NCBI GenBank assembly: GCA_021292165.1
Contig: CM037876.1
Location: 116,689,379-116,753,378, forward strand
Origin: Shinisaurus crocodilurus
Taxonomy: Eukaryota; Chordata; Lepidosauria; Squamata; Shinisauridae
Direction: 5' to 3'
DNA: 64,000 nucleotides
Every line of letters begins with the position of its first letter. Within the stretch, counting starts at the first letter, position 1. Both the position numbers and the translations under genes were made by a program. Shown piece after piece: positions 10,867 through 19,255 of the stretch. Under the pieces are notes generated by a model. That model searched no databases. It saw only the letters and a list, made by a program, of their open reading frames with translations, and was not told where the DNA came from.

Positions 10867-12876
10867 AAAGCTGAAGAGATTCAACAACTTGCAGAATCTC
10901 ATGATGCACGGGGCTTTTTTAAGGCCACAAGGGCCATTTATGGACCAAAAACCTATGGTACAAACCCTTTACAATCAAAAGATGGCACCAAACTCTTAAA
11001 AGACAAAGAGTCTATTGCACTGCGTTGGAAAGAGCATTATTATGACCTTTTAAATCGTAAGTCTAAGGTGGATAATGAGATTTTTTCGCAAATCCCGCAA
11101 AAACAAATTAAAGAGGAACTTGCAATACTCCCCACTTTGGATGAAGTAAAAAAAGCCATTAATCAAATGAAGAACAACAAAGCTAGTGGACCAGATGGGA
11201 TTCCTGCTGAAATCTTTAAAGAAGGGGGCCCCGAACTTGTACAACATCTTCATAAACTCATCGAAAAAATCTGGATAAGAGAAGAGATCCCAGAAGACTT
11301 CAGGGATGCCATAATTATCACCCTCTTTAAGAAGGGTGATAGAACAGACTGTGGAAACTATCGGGGCATTTCTCTCTTAGCAACCGCAGGTAAAATATTT
11401 GCTAGGATTCTCGCAAACCGTCTTCTATCTATTTCAGAAGAGATCCTCCCTGAAACTCAATATGGTTTCCGCCCCTCTAGAGGGACAGTAGACATGATTT
11501 TTACTGCACGTCAGCTCCAAGAAAAATGCCGGGAGCAAAATCAACCCCTTTATATGGCATTTATCGATTTGGCTAAGGCCTTTGATACTGTAGACCGTAC
11601 AGCTCTCTGGACTATCCTTATGAAAATTGGATGCCCCAATAAATTTGTGAATATCTTGCGACTTCTCCATGACAACATGACGGCAACGGTTTTGGACAAC
11701 AACGGCTCTCATGGTGCTCCATTTAAAGTGGGATCAGGTGTTAAACAGGGATGTGTTATCGCCCCAACATTATTTGCCATTTTCATCGCCATGGTTTTAC
11801 ATCTTGTCAAGGGGAAACTTCCCACTGGTGTGGGAATTATATATCGAACAGATGGAAAGCTTTTTAATCTCAGCAGGCTGAAAGCAAAAAGTAAGGTAAT
11901 TACAACCTCCGTTGTGGAACTTCAGTATGCTGATGATAATGTGGTCTCCGCACATTCAGAGGATGATCTCCAAACTATCCTAAATGCTTTTGCAGAAGCA
12001 TACGAAAAACTTGGTCTCTCACTTAACATCAAAAAAACCAAAGTGCTTCATCAGCAAGTGCAAGCCAATCCTTTGGTGATGCCATCTATCCAGCTTGGCG
12101 GGACAATACTGGAAAATGTAGATCATTTTCTCTATCTTGGCAGCTATCTTTCTGTTACAGCTAACATCGACAGTGAAATCCAGCATCGTCTGAGCTCCGC
12201 AAGTGCCGCATTTTCTCGAATGAAACATAGAGTGTTCGAGGATCGGGATATTTGTAAGAAGACCAAAACACTGGTTTATGAAGCCATTGTATTACCAACT
12301 TTATTGTATGCCTGCGAAACATGGACTATCTATAAACGTCACTTCCACCTCCTTGAAAGGTTTCATCAACGTTGCCTCCGGAAAATCCTGCAAATTACTT
12401 GGGAAGATAGGCGAACAAATGTCAGTGTACTGGAAGAAGCAAAGACCACTAGCATTGAAAAAATGATCCTTCAACGCCAACTTCAGTGGACCGGTCATGT
12501 TGTTCGAATGCCTGACTGCCGTCTCCCAAAGCAGTTACTTTACTCCCAACTCAAGGATGGAAAGCGGAATATCGGTGGTCAATATAAGAGGTTTAAAGAT
12601 GTTCATAAGGCTAATCTAAAAAAATGCAATATAAACATCGAAAACTGGGAAGCTCTGGCCCATGAACGATCTAAATGGAGGTTGGCCTTTCACAAAGGTT
12701 CCATGGACTTTGAAGAAGCCCGAGTGCAAGGTGAAAGGGAGAAACGTGCTAAGCGAAAAGCACGTCAAATGAATCCTTTACAGGACCATCTTCTATCTGG
12801 TAACCTGTGTCCTCACTGTGGGAAGCTGTGTGGATCTAGAATTGGCCTCCACAGTCACTTACGGACCCATCGCTAG
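10609..12876 (+). CDS. LINE family A reverse transcriptase, open frame with foreign N-terminus
   Basis: The 755-codon frame has no internal stop. Residues 1-86 come from flanking DNA; LINE homology starts at residue 87 (KAEEIQQL). RT blocks are visible in order: NNKASGPDGIPAE (~190), GNYRGISLL (~245), FIDLAKAFDTVD with Asp320, GVKQGCVIAPTLF (~380), and YADDN with the catalytic Asp pair at 442-443. The C-terminal third contains YACETWTIYKRH and the conserved TGHVVRMPDCRLPKQ block. It ends in a classical C-x2-C-x12-H-x3-H zinc finger (Cys734, Cys737, His750, His754) inside CGKLCGSRIGLHSHLRTHR. Since the endonuclease is missing and the start codon is accidental, this is an intact domain set rather than an intact element. 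Lack of stops suggests recent insertion. Confidence 0.82.
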   Translation: MVWKLSFLRKNWEDSAKKILSQFKGSEKMLPPPSSPAPHSLKTDLPPFPSFEAGNLQEQQHRCMGERQERERLSPPSLPPRHCSIVKAEEIQQLAESHDARGFFKATRAIYGPKTYGTNPLQSKDGTKLLKDKESIALRWKEHYYDLLNRKSKVDNEIFSQIPQKQIKEELAILPTLDEVKKAINQMKNNKASGPDGIPAEIFKEGGPELVQHLHKLIEKIWIREEIPEDFRDAIIITLFKKGDRTDCGNYRGISLLATAGKIFARILANRLLSISEEILPETQYGFRPSRGTVDMIFTARQLQEKCREQNQPLYMAFIDLAKAFDTVDRTALWTILMKIGCPNKFVNILRLLHDNMTATVLDNNGSHGAPFKVGSGVKQGCVIAPTLFAIFIAMVLHLVKGKLPTGVGIIYRTDGKLFNLSRLKAKSKVITTSVVELQYADDNVVSAHSEDDLQTILNAFAEAYEKLGLSLNIKKTKVLHQQVQANPLVMPSIQLGGTILENVDHFLYLGSYLSVTANIDSEIQHRLSSASAAFSRMKHRVFEDRDICKKTKTLVYEAIVLPTLLYACETWTIYKRHFHLLERFHQRCLRKILQITWEDRRTNVSVLEEAKTTSIEKMILQRQLQWTGHVVRMPDCRLPKQLLYSQLKDGKRNIGGQYKRFKDVHKANLKKCNINIENWEALAHERSKWRLAFHKGSMDFEEARVQGEREKRAKRKARQMNPLQDHLLSGNLCPHCGKLCGSRIGLHSHLRTHR

Positions 12877-12957
12877 AGTCTACACAATCTTCTTTAGAAT
12901 TTCCTCCTTTTATCCCGGAAGACAATCTTACTCGGTCACGAGTGATCGCCTGACAAA
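10867..12957 (+). mobile_element. LINE family A (RT plus C2H2 finger), 5'-truncated, copy 1
   Basis: The element begins in the linker upstream of the RT (KAEEIQQLAE) and ends after a short 3' UTR (tagagtctacacaatc to gagtgatcgcctga). The endonuclease is absent through 5' truncation. Two other copies occur at 42822-43471 and 60751-61962. The copy at 60.8 kb ends in (TGA)n, a simple-repeat 3' end used by several LINE clades. Clade assignment is open: Vingi, Nimb/I-like or RTE-like are candidates. The family lacks CR1, L2 or L1 signatures. Confidence 0.85.
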
Positions 12958-13299
12958 AATAGCTGACTAATATCATGATGGGCCACAAAGGAGTATGGGA
13001 GATGTAGTTCTCCTGCAATTCAAAGTGTTATATATTTATTTGAAGCTTAAGAAAAGACGTACTCTTTCAGGTGACTTTTGATTAATTCTTCTGTCTTAAT
13101 TATTCCAAGAAAAGTTGAGTTTTATACAGAAGCACGTGGCAAAACAGAAGGGGTATCACAAAGGGATGGGGTAAAAGCCAGAATGGAGCAGGCCAGAACA
13201 GCCCCTTTATTTAAATAAAACCATGCCAGAAACAATAGCATGTGTTAGAGACACTTGAGAACAATATTTTAGGACTGAAACCCTTGCAATATTATATTA

Positions 13300-13559
13300 C
13301 AGTAATACCTTGGATTGCAAGCATAATTCATTCCAGAACCATGCTTGTAATCCAAAACACTCTTATATCAAAGCGAGTCTCTGGCGGGCGTGAGCGGGGC
13401 CGATTTCGGCCTGCTACGCCCGCTCGAGGCGAGCGGTTACATCCCTATAAAAATCTTGCAAGACCTTGCTCGTTTATCAATTCAACATTTTTTAAAAATT
13501 TTTTGCTTGTCTTGCAAAATGCTCTCAGACCAAGTTACTTGCAATCCAAGGTATTACTG
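13300..13559. mobile_element. Tc1/mariner (Tigger-like) MITE
   Basis: Terminal inverted repeats are CAGTAATACCTTGGATTGC and GCAATCCAAGGTATTACTG, flanked by TA on both sides (13298-13299, 13560-13561), the mariner target duplication. There is no transposase. It carries a hAT fragment at 13375-13446. Confidence 0.85.
13375..13446. mobile_element. hAT snapback terminal fragment nested in the mariner MITE
   Basis: The sequence ggcgggcgtgagcggggc through ggttacatcccta matches the right end of the element at 56150-56346 and ends in the TAGGGATG-type TIR. Its sharp GC rise against AT-rich surroundings marks it as an insertion. Confidence 0.6.
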
Positions 13560-13715
13560 TACTATTAACTCTATAAAGCCCAGAACCCACCCAGAACAGA
13601 ACGGAATGGTCTGGAAGGGCAACTTCCAAGTGAGCCCAAGCCCACCCAATTCAACAGTCACACATAAATACATGGGGAGGGATGCAGTGAGCCACAAAAC
13701 ATCCACAGAATGTTT

Positions 13716-14519
13716 GCTGGGCCGAAAACAACAGAATGGAATTTAATAGGGATAAATGCCAAGTGCTGCACCTAGGGAGAGGAAACCAAATGCAGAGTTA
13801 CAGAATGGGGGACACTTGGCTCAACAATACTACAAGTGAGAAGGATCTTGGAATTGTGGTAGATCACAAACTGAATATGAGCCAGCAATGCGATGTGGCT
13901 GCAAAGAAGGCAAATGCAATTTTGGGCTGTATTAATAGAAGTATAGCTTCCAAATCGCGGGAAGTGATAATTCCCCTTTACTCGGCACTGGTTAGGCCTC
14001 ATCTTGAGTACTGCGTCCAGTTCTGGGCACCTCACTTTAAGAAGAACATAGACAAACTGGAGAGGGTTCAGAGGAGGGCAACAAGGATGATAAAGGGACT
14101 GGAAACAAGGCCCTATGAGGAGAGACTGAAAGAACTGGGCATGTTTAGCCTTCAGAAGAGGAGACTGAGGGGAGATATGATCGCACTCTTCCAGTATTTG
14201 AAGGGATGTCACACAGAGGAGGGCAAAGATCTCTTCTCGTTCATCCCAGTTTGCAGGACACGGAATAATGGGTTCAAGTTACAGGAACCTAGATTCCACC
14301 TAAACATAAGGAAAAATTTCCTGACTGTCAGAGCAATAAGACAATGGAATCAACTACCTAGGGAGGTCGTGGGCTCTCCCACTCTGGAGGCATTCAAGGT
14401 GCAGCTGGACAGACATCTGTCAGAGATGCTTTGACCTAGATTCCTGCATTGAGCAGGGGGTTGGACTCGATGGCCTTGTAGGCCCCTTCCAACTCTACTT
14501 TTCTATGATTCTATGATTC
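13716..14519 (+). mobile_element. CR1 LINE, 5'-truncated, young
   Basis: It starts at gctgggccgaaaacaacag, inside ORF2 after the RT catalytic box, and runs to the CR1 3' end (attgagcagggggttgg, ttctatgattctatgatt). It is inserted in the composite repeat: repeat sequence ends at 13710-13715 and resumes in register at about 14519 (atgttttggtatc). The copy is nearly identical to the corresponding part of 19256-20885, sharing the ctcttctcgttcatccc variant. Confidence 0.95.
13736..14434 (+). CDS. C-terminal part of CR1 ORF2 (RT thumb and beyond), open
   Basis: This is a 232-codon uninterrupted frame from KCQVLHLGRG to the native C-terminus LDRHLSEML followed by TGA. It contains the region after the RT active site ([57 protein letters not shown]). 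It lacks fingers, palm and endonuclease because the element is 5' truncated, so it is non-functional despite the open frame. It differs from the 20 kb copy by very few residues (for example Asn instead of Asp in FKKNIDK). Confidence 0.88.
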   Translation: MEFNRDKCQVLHLGRGNQMQSYRMGDTWLNNTTSEKDLGIVVDHKLNMSQQCDVAAKKANAILGCINRSIASKSREVIIPLYSALVRPHLEYCVQFWAPHFKKNIDKLERVQRRATRMIKGLETRPYEERLKELGMFSLQKRRLRGDMIALFQYLKGCHTEEGKDLFSFIPVCRTRNNGFKLQEPRFHLNIRKNFLTVRAIRQWNQLPREVVGSPTLEAFKVQLDRHLSEML

Positions 14520-14772
14520 CATGTTTTGGTATCTATTCCAGGCAATAGTCCGCATTCCAAAAAACAGCCTGAAACGGCAACTTCCAAGTCAGCCAAATCA
14601 ACCAGATTAACCAGGCACATATAACTACATGGGAGAGATGCAACAAAACTTCCACAGAAACCATGTACTGATACCCATTCTGGGCAATAGTCTGTATTCT
14701 GGAGAATGGCCTGGAACGGCAATTTCCAAGTGAGCTGTATAAACCAAATTCACCGCTCTCCCTGCCAGCCAA
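14520..14772 (-). repeat. Composite ~141-bp monomer repeat (right part)
   Basis: Nearly two tandem monomers on the minus strand: the block ggaatagataccaaaacatg recurs about 140 bases away as ccagaatgggtatcagtacatg, and ggctgacttggaagttgcc recurs as gctcacttggaaattgcc. It continues the array interrupted by the CR1. Confidence 0.75.
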
Positions 14773-14842
14773 CTTCCTATCACCACCTCTTTCCCCCTTT
14801 CCCCCTTGATGTCATGCGCACACACTCTTTCTCATCCTGGAT

Positions 14843-14845
<3 letters not shown>

Positions 14846-14885
<40 letters not shown>
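14846..14885. repeat. (CT)n microsatellite
   Basis: About 20 uninterrupted CT units. Confidence 0.97.
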
Positions 14886-14888
<3 letters not shown>

Positions 14889-15159
14889 CAGAAACACCCC
14901 CCCATGTACCCATCATCAGACACAGACACCCACACCTCCGCTGCTCTTCCAGTCCCCCACTGTTGCTCTGCTGCTCTCCCCGGCTGCCTGCTGGTCTGCC
15001 CAGCCCCCCGTAGTTGCTCCACCAGTCCACCAGCCCCCACCCACCTTAGCTTCCAAGGCAGATCCTAAGAACTTAGAGTTGGAGCCCCTGACTTTGTCAT
15101 GCTTAGTTAGAACAGACCCACTGAAATCAAAGAAGGGATGAAAACTGAGCGGGGTCATA

Positions 15160-15445
15160 CCTGCTCGGGGTGTGCGTGTGCTCTCGCCGCTTGCCATGCC
15201 CCAAAACCAGAAGTGATGGGACGGGTTCCCTGTCGCTTCACTTCCGGTTTCCCTGGTGCTGAGTTTTTAGCGTAAAAACCAGGGCAACCCAGCTTAAAAC
15301 GGCCGTGAATAGCAAACCGCGGCCGTTTCAAGCTGGGTTGCCCTGGTTTTTACGCTAAAAATGCAGCGCCAGCGGAACCGGAACTGACACGCTGGGGAAA
15401 TGAAGCTCCTTTCCCCGGCGTGGCATGGATCAAGGTGGATCGAGC
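15160..15445. mobile_element. hAT-type snapback element, second subfamily
   Basis: A strong palindrome spans 15239-15387: cttccggtttccctgg...gtaaaaaccagggcaaccc mirrored by gggttgccctggtttttac...ccggaact. The element continues right into ctttccccggcgtggcatgg and left into gccgcttgccatgcc. Neither TIR is visible here, so it is a fragment. It belongs with 49731-49957 and 57673-58117. Confidence 0.65.
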
Positions 15446-15607
15446 CGACACACAATATTATAATCCTACATAGGAATAAAGCAACCACATAGCTTCATCC
15501 AAAATTCATAGTTCGAATTCATGTGGAACAAAGAAATTGAGACGTCATATAAGATATTTTTATACTAATTCCTGGCAATGGACAGTTTAGTGAACTTATC
15601 CCTTTTT

Positions 15608-15690
15608 AGGGATGTAACTGTGAGTCTCGGGGGGGCTGAAAGCAGGCCGAAAGCAGCCCGCTTGCCCCCCTCGAGACTCTCGCAACTTAC
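15608..15690. mobile_element. Terminal fragment of the hAT snapback family
   Basis: It begins ttagggatgtaactgtgag, continues gtctcgggggggctgaaagc and ends near cgcaacttacctcccc (the reverse of an AGGTAAG donor-like motif). It matches the left end of 49731-49957. Whether it is the detached end of the fragment at 15160-15445 is unclear. Confidence 0.65.
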
Positions 15691-15867
15691 CTCCCCACCG
15701 CTCATTTGCTTGTAAAAGATACCCCAGAAACTCACCAATACATTAATTTTTTTATGATGATAAGCAGTCTAATGCCCAGAACAAGTACCACAATTACATT
15801 TAATTTTATTTCAATATTTCTACATGACTTTTCCGTCCAAGGAATCCCAAACAGGTTAACAGTAATA

Positions 15868-16109
15868 CAGGCAGTCCCCGGGTTACGAACATCCCGACTT
15901 ATGGACACAACTCATGCTTAAGAACGGACTGCCATATATGTAAAAATCTGAGCTAAATACAATGGTTCGTACTTACGAACACACACACTATACTTTGTGA
16001 CACTTTGCAACACTTTGAAATCATTGTGTGACTTGTCCCAACTTACGTACACATTCGACTTAAAGACAGACTTACTAACGGATCTCGTTCATAAGCTGGG
16101 AACTGCCTG
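15868..16109. mobile_element. Tc1/mariner-type MITE, copy 1
   Basis: The termini are CAGGCAGTCCCCGGGTTACG and ...AGCTGGGAACTGCCTG, flanked by TA (15866-15867, 16110-16111). The interior (gttcgtacttacgaacacac, tgacactttgcaacac) matches 22181-22429 in reverse orientation. Non-coding. Confidence 0.85.
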
Positions 16110-16253
16110 TATCCCCAAAACAAATACAATAAACCCAACACAATAACACAATAATAAAATTCAGTGGTTTCCATTCAATAGCTAAAAAGGAAAACAGTTC
16201 AGTTGGCAAATATAGTGCCAGCAAAGAGCTTTACCTCATGCCTCCAGCAACAT

Positions 16254-16470
16254 AAATATATATTTATATCCCACTTACCCCCAAGAAGCTGATGGTGGCA
16301 TATAAATGGTCTCCCACAATTTTATCCTCACAACAATCCTGTGTGGTAGGTTAGGCTGAGAGATGTGAATGTCCAAAGGTTATTTTAAGCTTCATGACCG
16401 AGTGGGTCTCCCACATCCTAGTCTGATTAGTCTGAAATTTTAAGCGCTACACTACACTAGTCCACACTGA
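16254..16470 (-). mobile_element. tRNA-type SINE (Sauria-like), minus strand
   Basis: Read on the minus strand it starts ctagtgtagtgtagcgctta, has gggagacccactcgg, then ctcagcctaacctaccacac, ggattgttgtgaggataaaa, and ends gggtaagtgggatataaata. That is the complete head-body-tail order of common squamate tRNA-derived SINEs. Confidence 0.75.
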
Positions 16471-16617
16471 TGGGCTTTTGAGTAGAAGGAGTAGCGAAAA
16501 AGAAGCAAACTCTGTTGGAAACTGTATTTGCAGATCTTCCCTCTGGATTCTGTGAAAGTTTCATGATTCACTACAGCAATTCCATCAAGTACAATGAGAT
16601 TGGTGTATTTGGTTAGG

Positions 16618-18899
16618 ATCATAGAATCATAGAAAAGTAGAGTTGGAAGGGGCCTACAAGGCCATTGAGTCCAACCCCCTGCTCAATGCAGGAATCCAGG
16701 TCAAAGCATCCCTGACAGATGGCCGTCCAGTCCTGCTTCACCTTGAATGCCTCCAGAGTGGGAGAGCCCACCACCTCCCTAGGTAGTTGGTTCCATTGAC
16801 GGTATTGCTCTAAAAGTCAGGAAATTTTTCCTGATGTTCAGGTGCAATCTGGGTTCCTGTAACTTGAACCCATCAAACTGGGATGATCGAGAAGAGATCC
16901 TGGGCCTCCTCTGTGGGACAACCCTTCAAGTACTGGAAGAGTGCGATCATATCTCCCCTCAGTCTCCTCTTCTGAAGGCTAAACATGCCCAGTTCTTTCA
17001 GTCTCTCTTCATAGGGCCTTCTTTCCAGTCCCTTTATCATCTTTGTTGCCCTCCTCTGAACCCTCTCCAGTTTGTCTACATCCTTCTTAAAGTGTGGTGC
17101 CCAGAACCGGACACAGTACTCAAGATGAGGCCTAACCAGTGCTGAGTAAAGGGGAATTATCACTTCCCACGATTTGGAAGCTATACTTCTATTAATGCAG
17201 CCCAAAATAGCATTTGCCTTCTTTGCAGCCACATCGCATTGCTGGCTCATATTCAGTTTGTGTGATCTACAACAATTCCAAGATCCTTCTCACTTGTAGT
17301 ATTGTTGAGCCAAGTGTCCCCCATTCTGTAACTGTGCATTTGGTTTCCTCTCCCTAGGTGCAGCACTTGGCATTTATCCCTATTTAATTTCTTTCTGTTG
17401 TCTTTGGCCCAGCGCTCCAGCCTATCGAGATCGCTTTGAATTTTGTTTCTGAATTTTGTTGAGTATTAGCTGTTCCACCCAACTTTGTGTCATCTGCAAA
17501 TTTGATAAGCATTCCCTGTACCTCCTCATCCAAGTCATTAATAAAAATGTTGAAGAGCACTGGGCCCAGGACCGAGCCCTGTGGTACCCCACTCGTTACC
17601 TCTCCCCAGTTTGAGAAGGTACCATTGATAAGCACTCTTTGAGTCTGATCCTGTAGCCAATTGTGGATCCACCTGATAGTTGTTCCATCCAGCCCACTTT
17701 TAGCTAGCTTGCTAATCAGGATATCATGAGGCACTTTGTCGAAAGCTTTGCTGAAGTCCAGATATATGATGTCCACAGCATTCCCACAGTCCACAAGGGA
17801 GGTTACCCAATCAAAAAATGAGATCAGATTAGTCTGGCAGGATTTGTTTTTGACAAATCCATGCTGGCTTCTAGTAATCACTGCATTGTTTTCAAGGATG
17901 GTGCTTGCAGACTGACTGCTCCAGAATTTTCCTAGGGATTGATATCAGACTGACTGGTCTGTAGTTCCCAGGATCCTCCTTTTTGCCCTTTTTGAAGACA
18001 AGAACAACATTAGCCCTCCTCCAGTCATCTGGCACTTCACCCATCCTCCATGATTTCTCAAAGATAATAGACAGTGGTTCTGAGAGTTCTTCTGCCAGTT
18101 CCTTTATTACTCTAGGATGCAGTTCGTCAGGCCCTGGAGATATAAACTCGTTCAAAGTAATCAGGTGTTCCTTGACCATTTGCCTATCAATCTCAGGCTG
18201 CAATCCTGCCCCTTCAGTCTCCACTTCAGGTTTGCCAGGGACATAAACTCTCTTTTGGGAGAAGACCAAGCCAAAGTAGGAATTGAACACTTCTGCCTTT
18301 TCTTTGTCTTCTGTTATCAATTTGCCATCCTCATTGTGTAGTTGAACCACCCTTTCTTTCCTCTGTCTTTTACTGTGCATGCATCTGAAGAAAGCTTTCT
18401 TGTTGCTTTTAGCATCCCTCGCTAACCTTAGCTCATTATCAGCTGTAGCCTTCCTGACACTGTTCCTGCAGTTCTGTGCTACCTGCCTGTACTCTTCCTT
18501 TGCAGCCTAGCCTTCCTTCTACATCCTATATGTGTCCTTTTTTGTTTTCAGGTCATCTCTGAGTTTTTTGTGAAGCCACATTGTCTTCTGTTGCCCTCTG
18601 CCTTTTTTCCTTGTGGGAATTGTTTGCCGTTGTGCCTCTAGAATTTGCATTGGCAATTTGCTTTTCAAAAGTGTCATCCTCACCTTCTCCTTGATTGGGT
18701 GGTCGGTAGTAGACTCCAACCGCCATGTTCGTCTTATTCTTTGCCCCCTTTATTTTAACCCAGATGCTCTCAATGGGGCTGCCAAGCTCCTCTTCCTGTG
18801 TCTCTGTGCAGAGATACGTATTTTTAACATACAGCGCAACTCCACCTCCCTTTCTGTTGCTTCTGTTCCTTTTGAACAAGTTATATCTTTCAATTGCTG
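16618..18899 (-). mobile_element. CR1 LINE with internal deletion, minus strand
   Basis: The 3' end (tagaatcatagaaaagtaga on the plus strand) is at the left and the 5' truncation is in the endonuclease near 18899. Relative to the 36.7-40.9 kb copy, sequence corresponding to about 38430-38855 is missing at 18660. The junction lies in short gcaaatt homology. The deletion removes the catalytic GDFN and SDH motifs of the endonuclease. Confidence 0.93.
16700..18899 (-). pseudogene. CR1 ORF2 (endonuclease-RT), degraded
   Basis: Frames on the minus strand in order: 18879-18553 carries part of the endonuclease (GGGVALYVKNTYLC, VGVYYRPPNQ) and then jumps into the linker; 18380-17892 carries the RT N-terminus (FISPGPDELHPRV, NYRPVSLISIP); 17881-17384 carries [25 protein letters not shown] and FADDTKLGG; 17250-16873 carries the C-terminal region. 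At least three frameshifts or stops separate them, including one near ATLEDRNK and one at the C-terminus. The intact family member is at 37944-40814. No function is expected. Confidence 0.9.
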
Positions 18900-19050
18900 T
18901 ATTCCAGGTTGGTTTTACTCACTCAGAAGTTGCCATTCTGGGCTATTTCCCCATAATAGTTTGTGGCTCATTTGGCTTTCTCAGAAGTTCCTGTTGCAGC
19001 TGTTCCTTTAGAATACATCTTATTGCCCAGAATGGGTATCACAATGTGGC
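18900..19050 (+). repeat. Composite-repeat monomer, degenerate
   Basis: Contains tcactcagaagttgccattctgggc and ttattgcccagaatgggtatcac, matching the ~141-bp monomer seen at 14.5 and 22 kb. It lies between the minus CR1 and the older CR1. Confidence 0.55.
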
Positions 19051-19255
19051 TTAAGAACATAAGAAGAGCCATGCTGGCTCACACCAAAGGCCCATCTAAT
19101 CCAACATTCTCTTCATACAGTGGCCAACCAGCTTCCTGTGAGAAGTCCACAAGCAGGACATGAGTCCAACTGCACCCTCCCACTCATGTTGCCCAGCAAC
19201 TGGTGTATATTGGCATACTGCCTCTGATACTGGAGGTAGCATATAGCAAACCTGA
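19051..19255 (-). mobile_element. Older CR1-like LINE, 3' end (split by a younger CR1)
   Basis: The minus strand reads ctggttggccactg, then ttagatgggcctttgg, then gccatgctcttcttatgttctta-like sequence at the terminus, a CR1-related family with a TTCTTATG-type 3' end. Its upstream part resumes at 20886, exactly where the young CR1 ends. Confidence 0.82.

Larger units (their letters stand above)
13060..13715 (-). repeat. Composite dispersed repeat with ~141-bp monomers (left part)
   Basis: On the minus strand this matches 23321-23745: a monomer (ggctcacttggaagttgcc, catccctccccatgta) followed by a unique segment (tttcagtcctaaaatatt, ttatttaaataaaggggctg, ccatccctttgtgatacccc). A mariner MITE is inserted at 13300-13559. 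The right edge is the CR1 at 13716. No protein is encoded. I do not recognise the family. Confidence 0.72.

Noticed and set aside
14780..15197. Ser/Pro/Thr-rich ORFs around the CT microsatellite
   Set aside because: Driven by the CT repeat and proline-rich composition, with no conserved motif.
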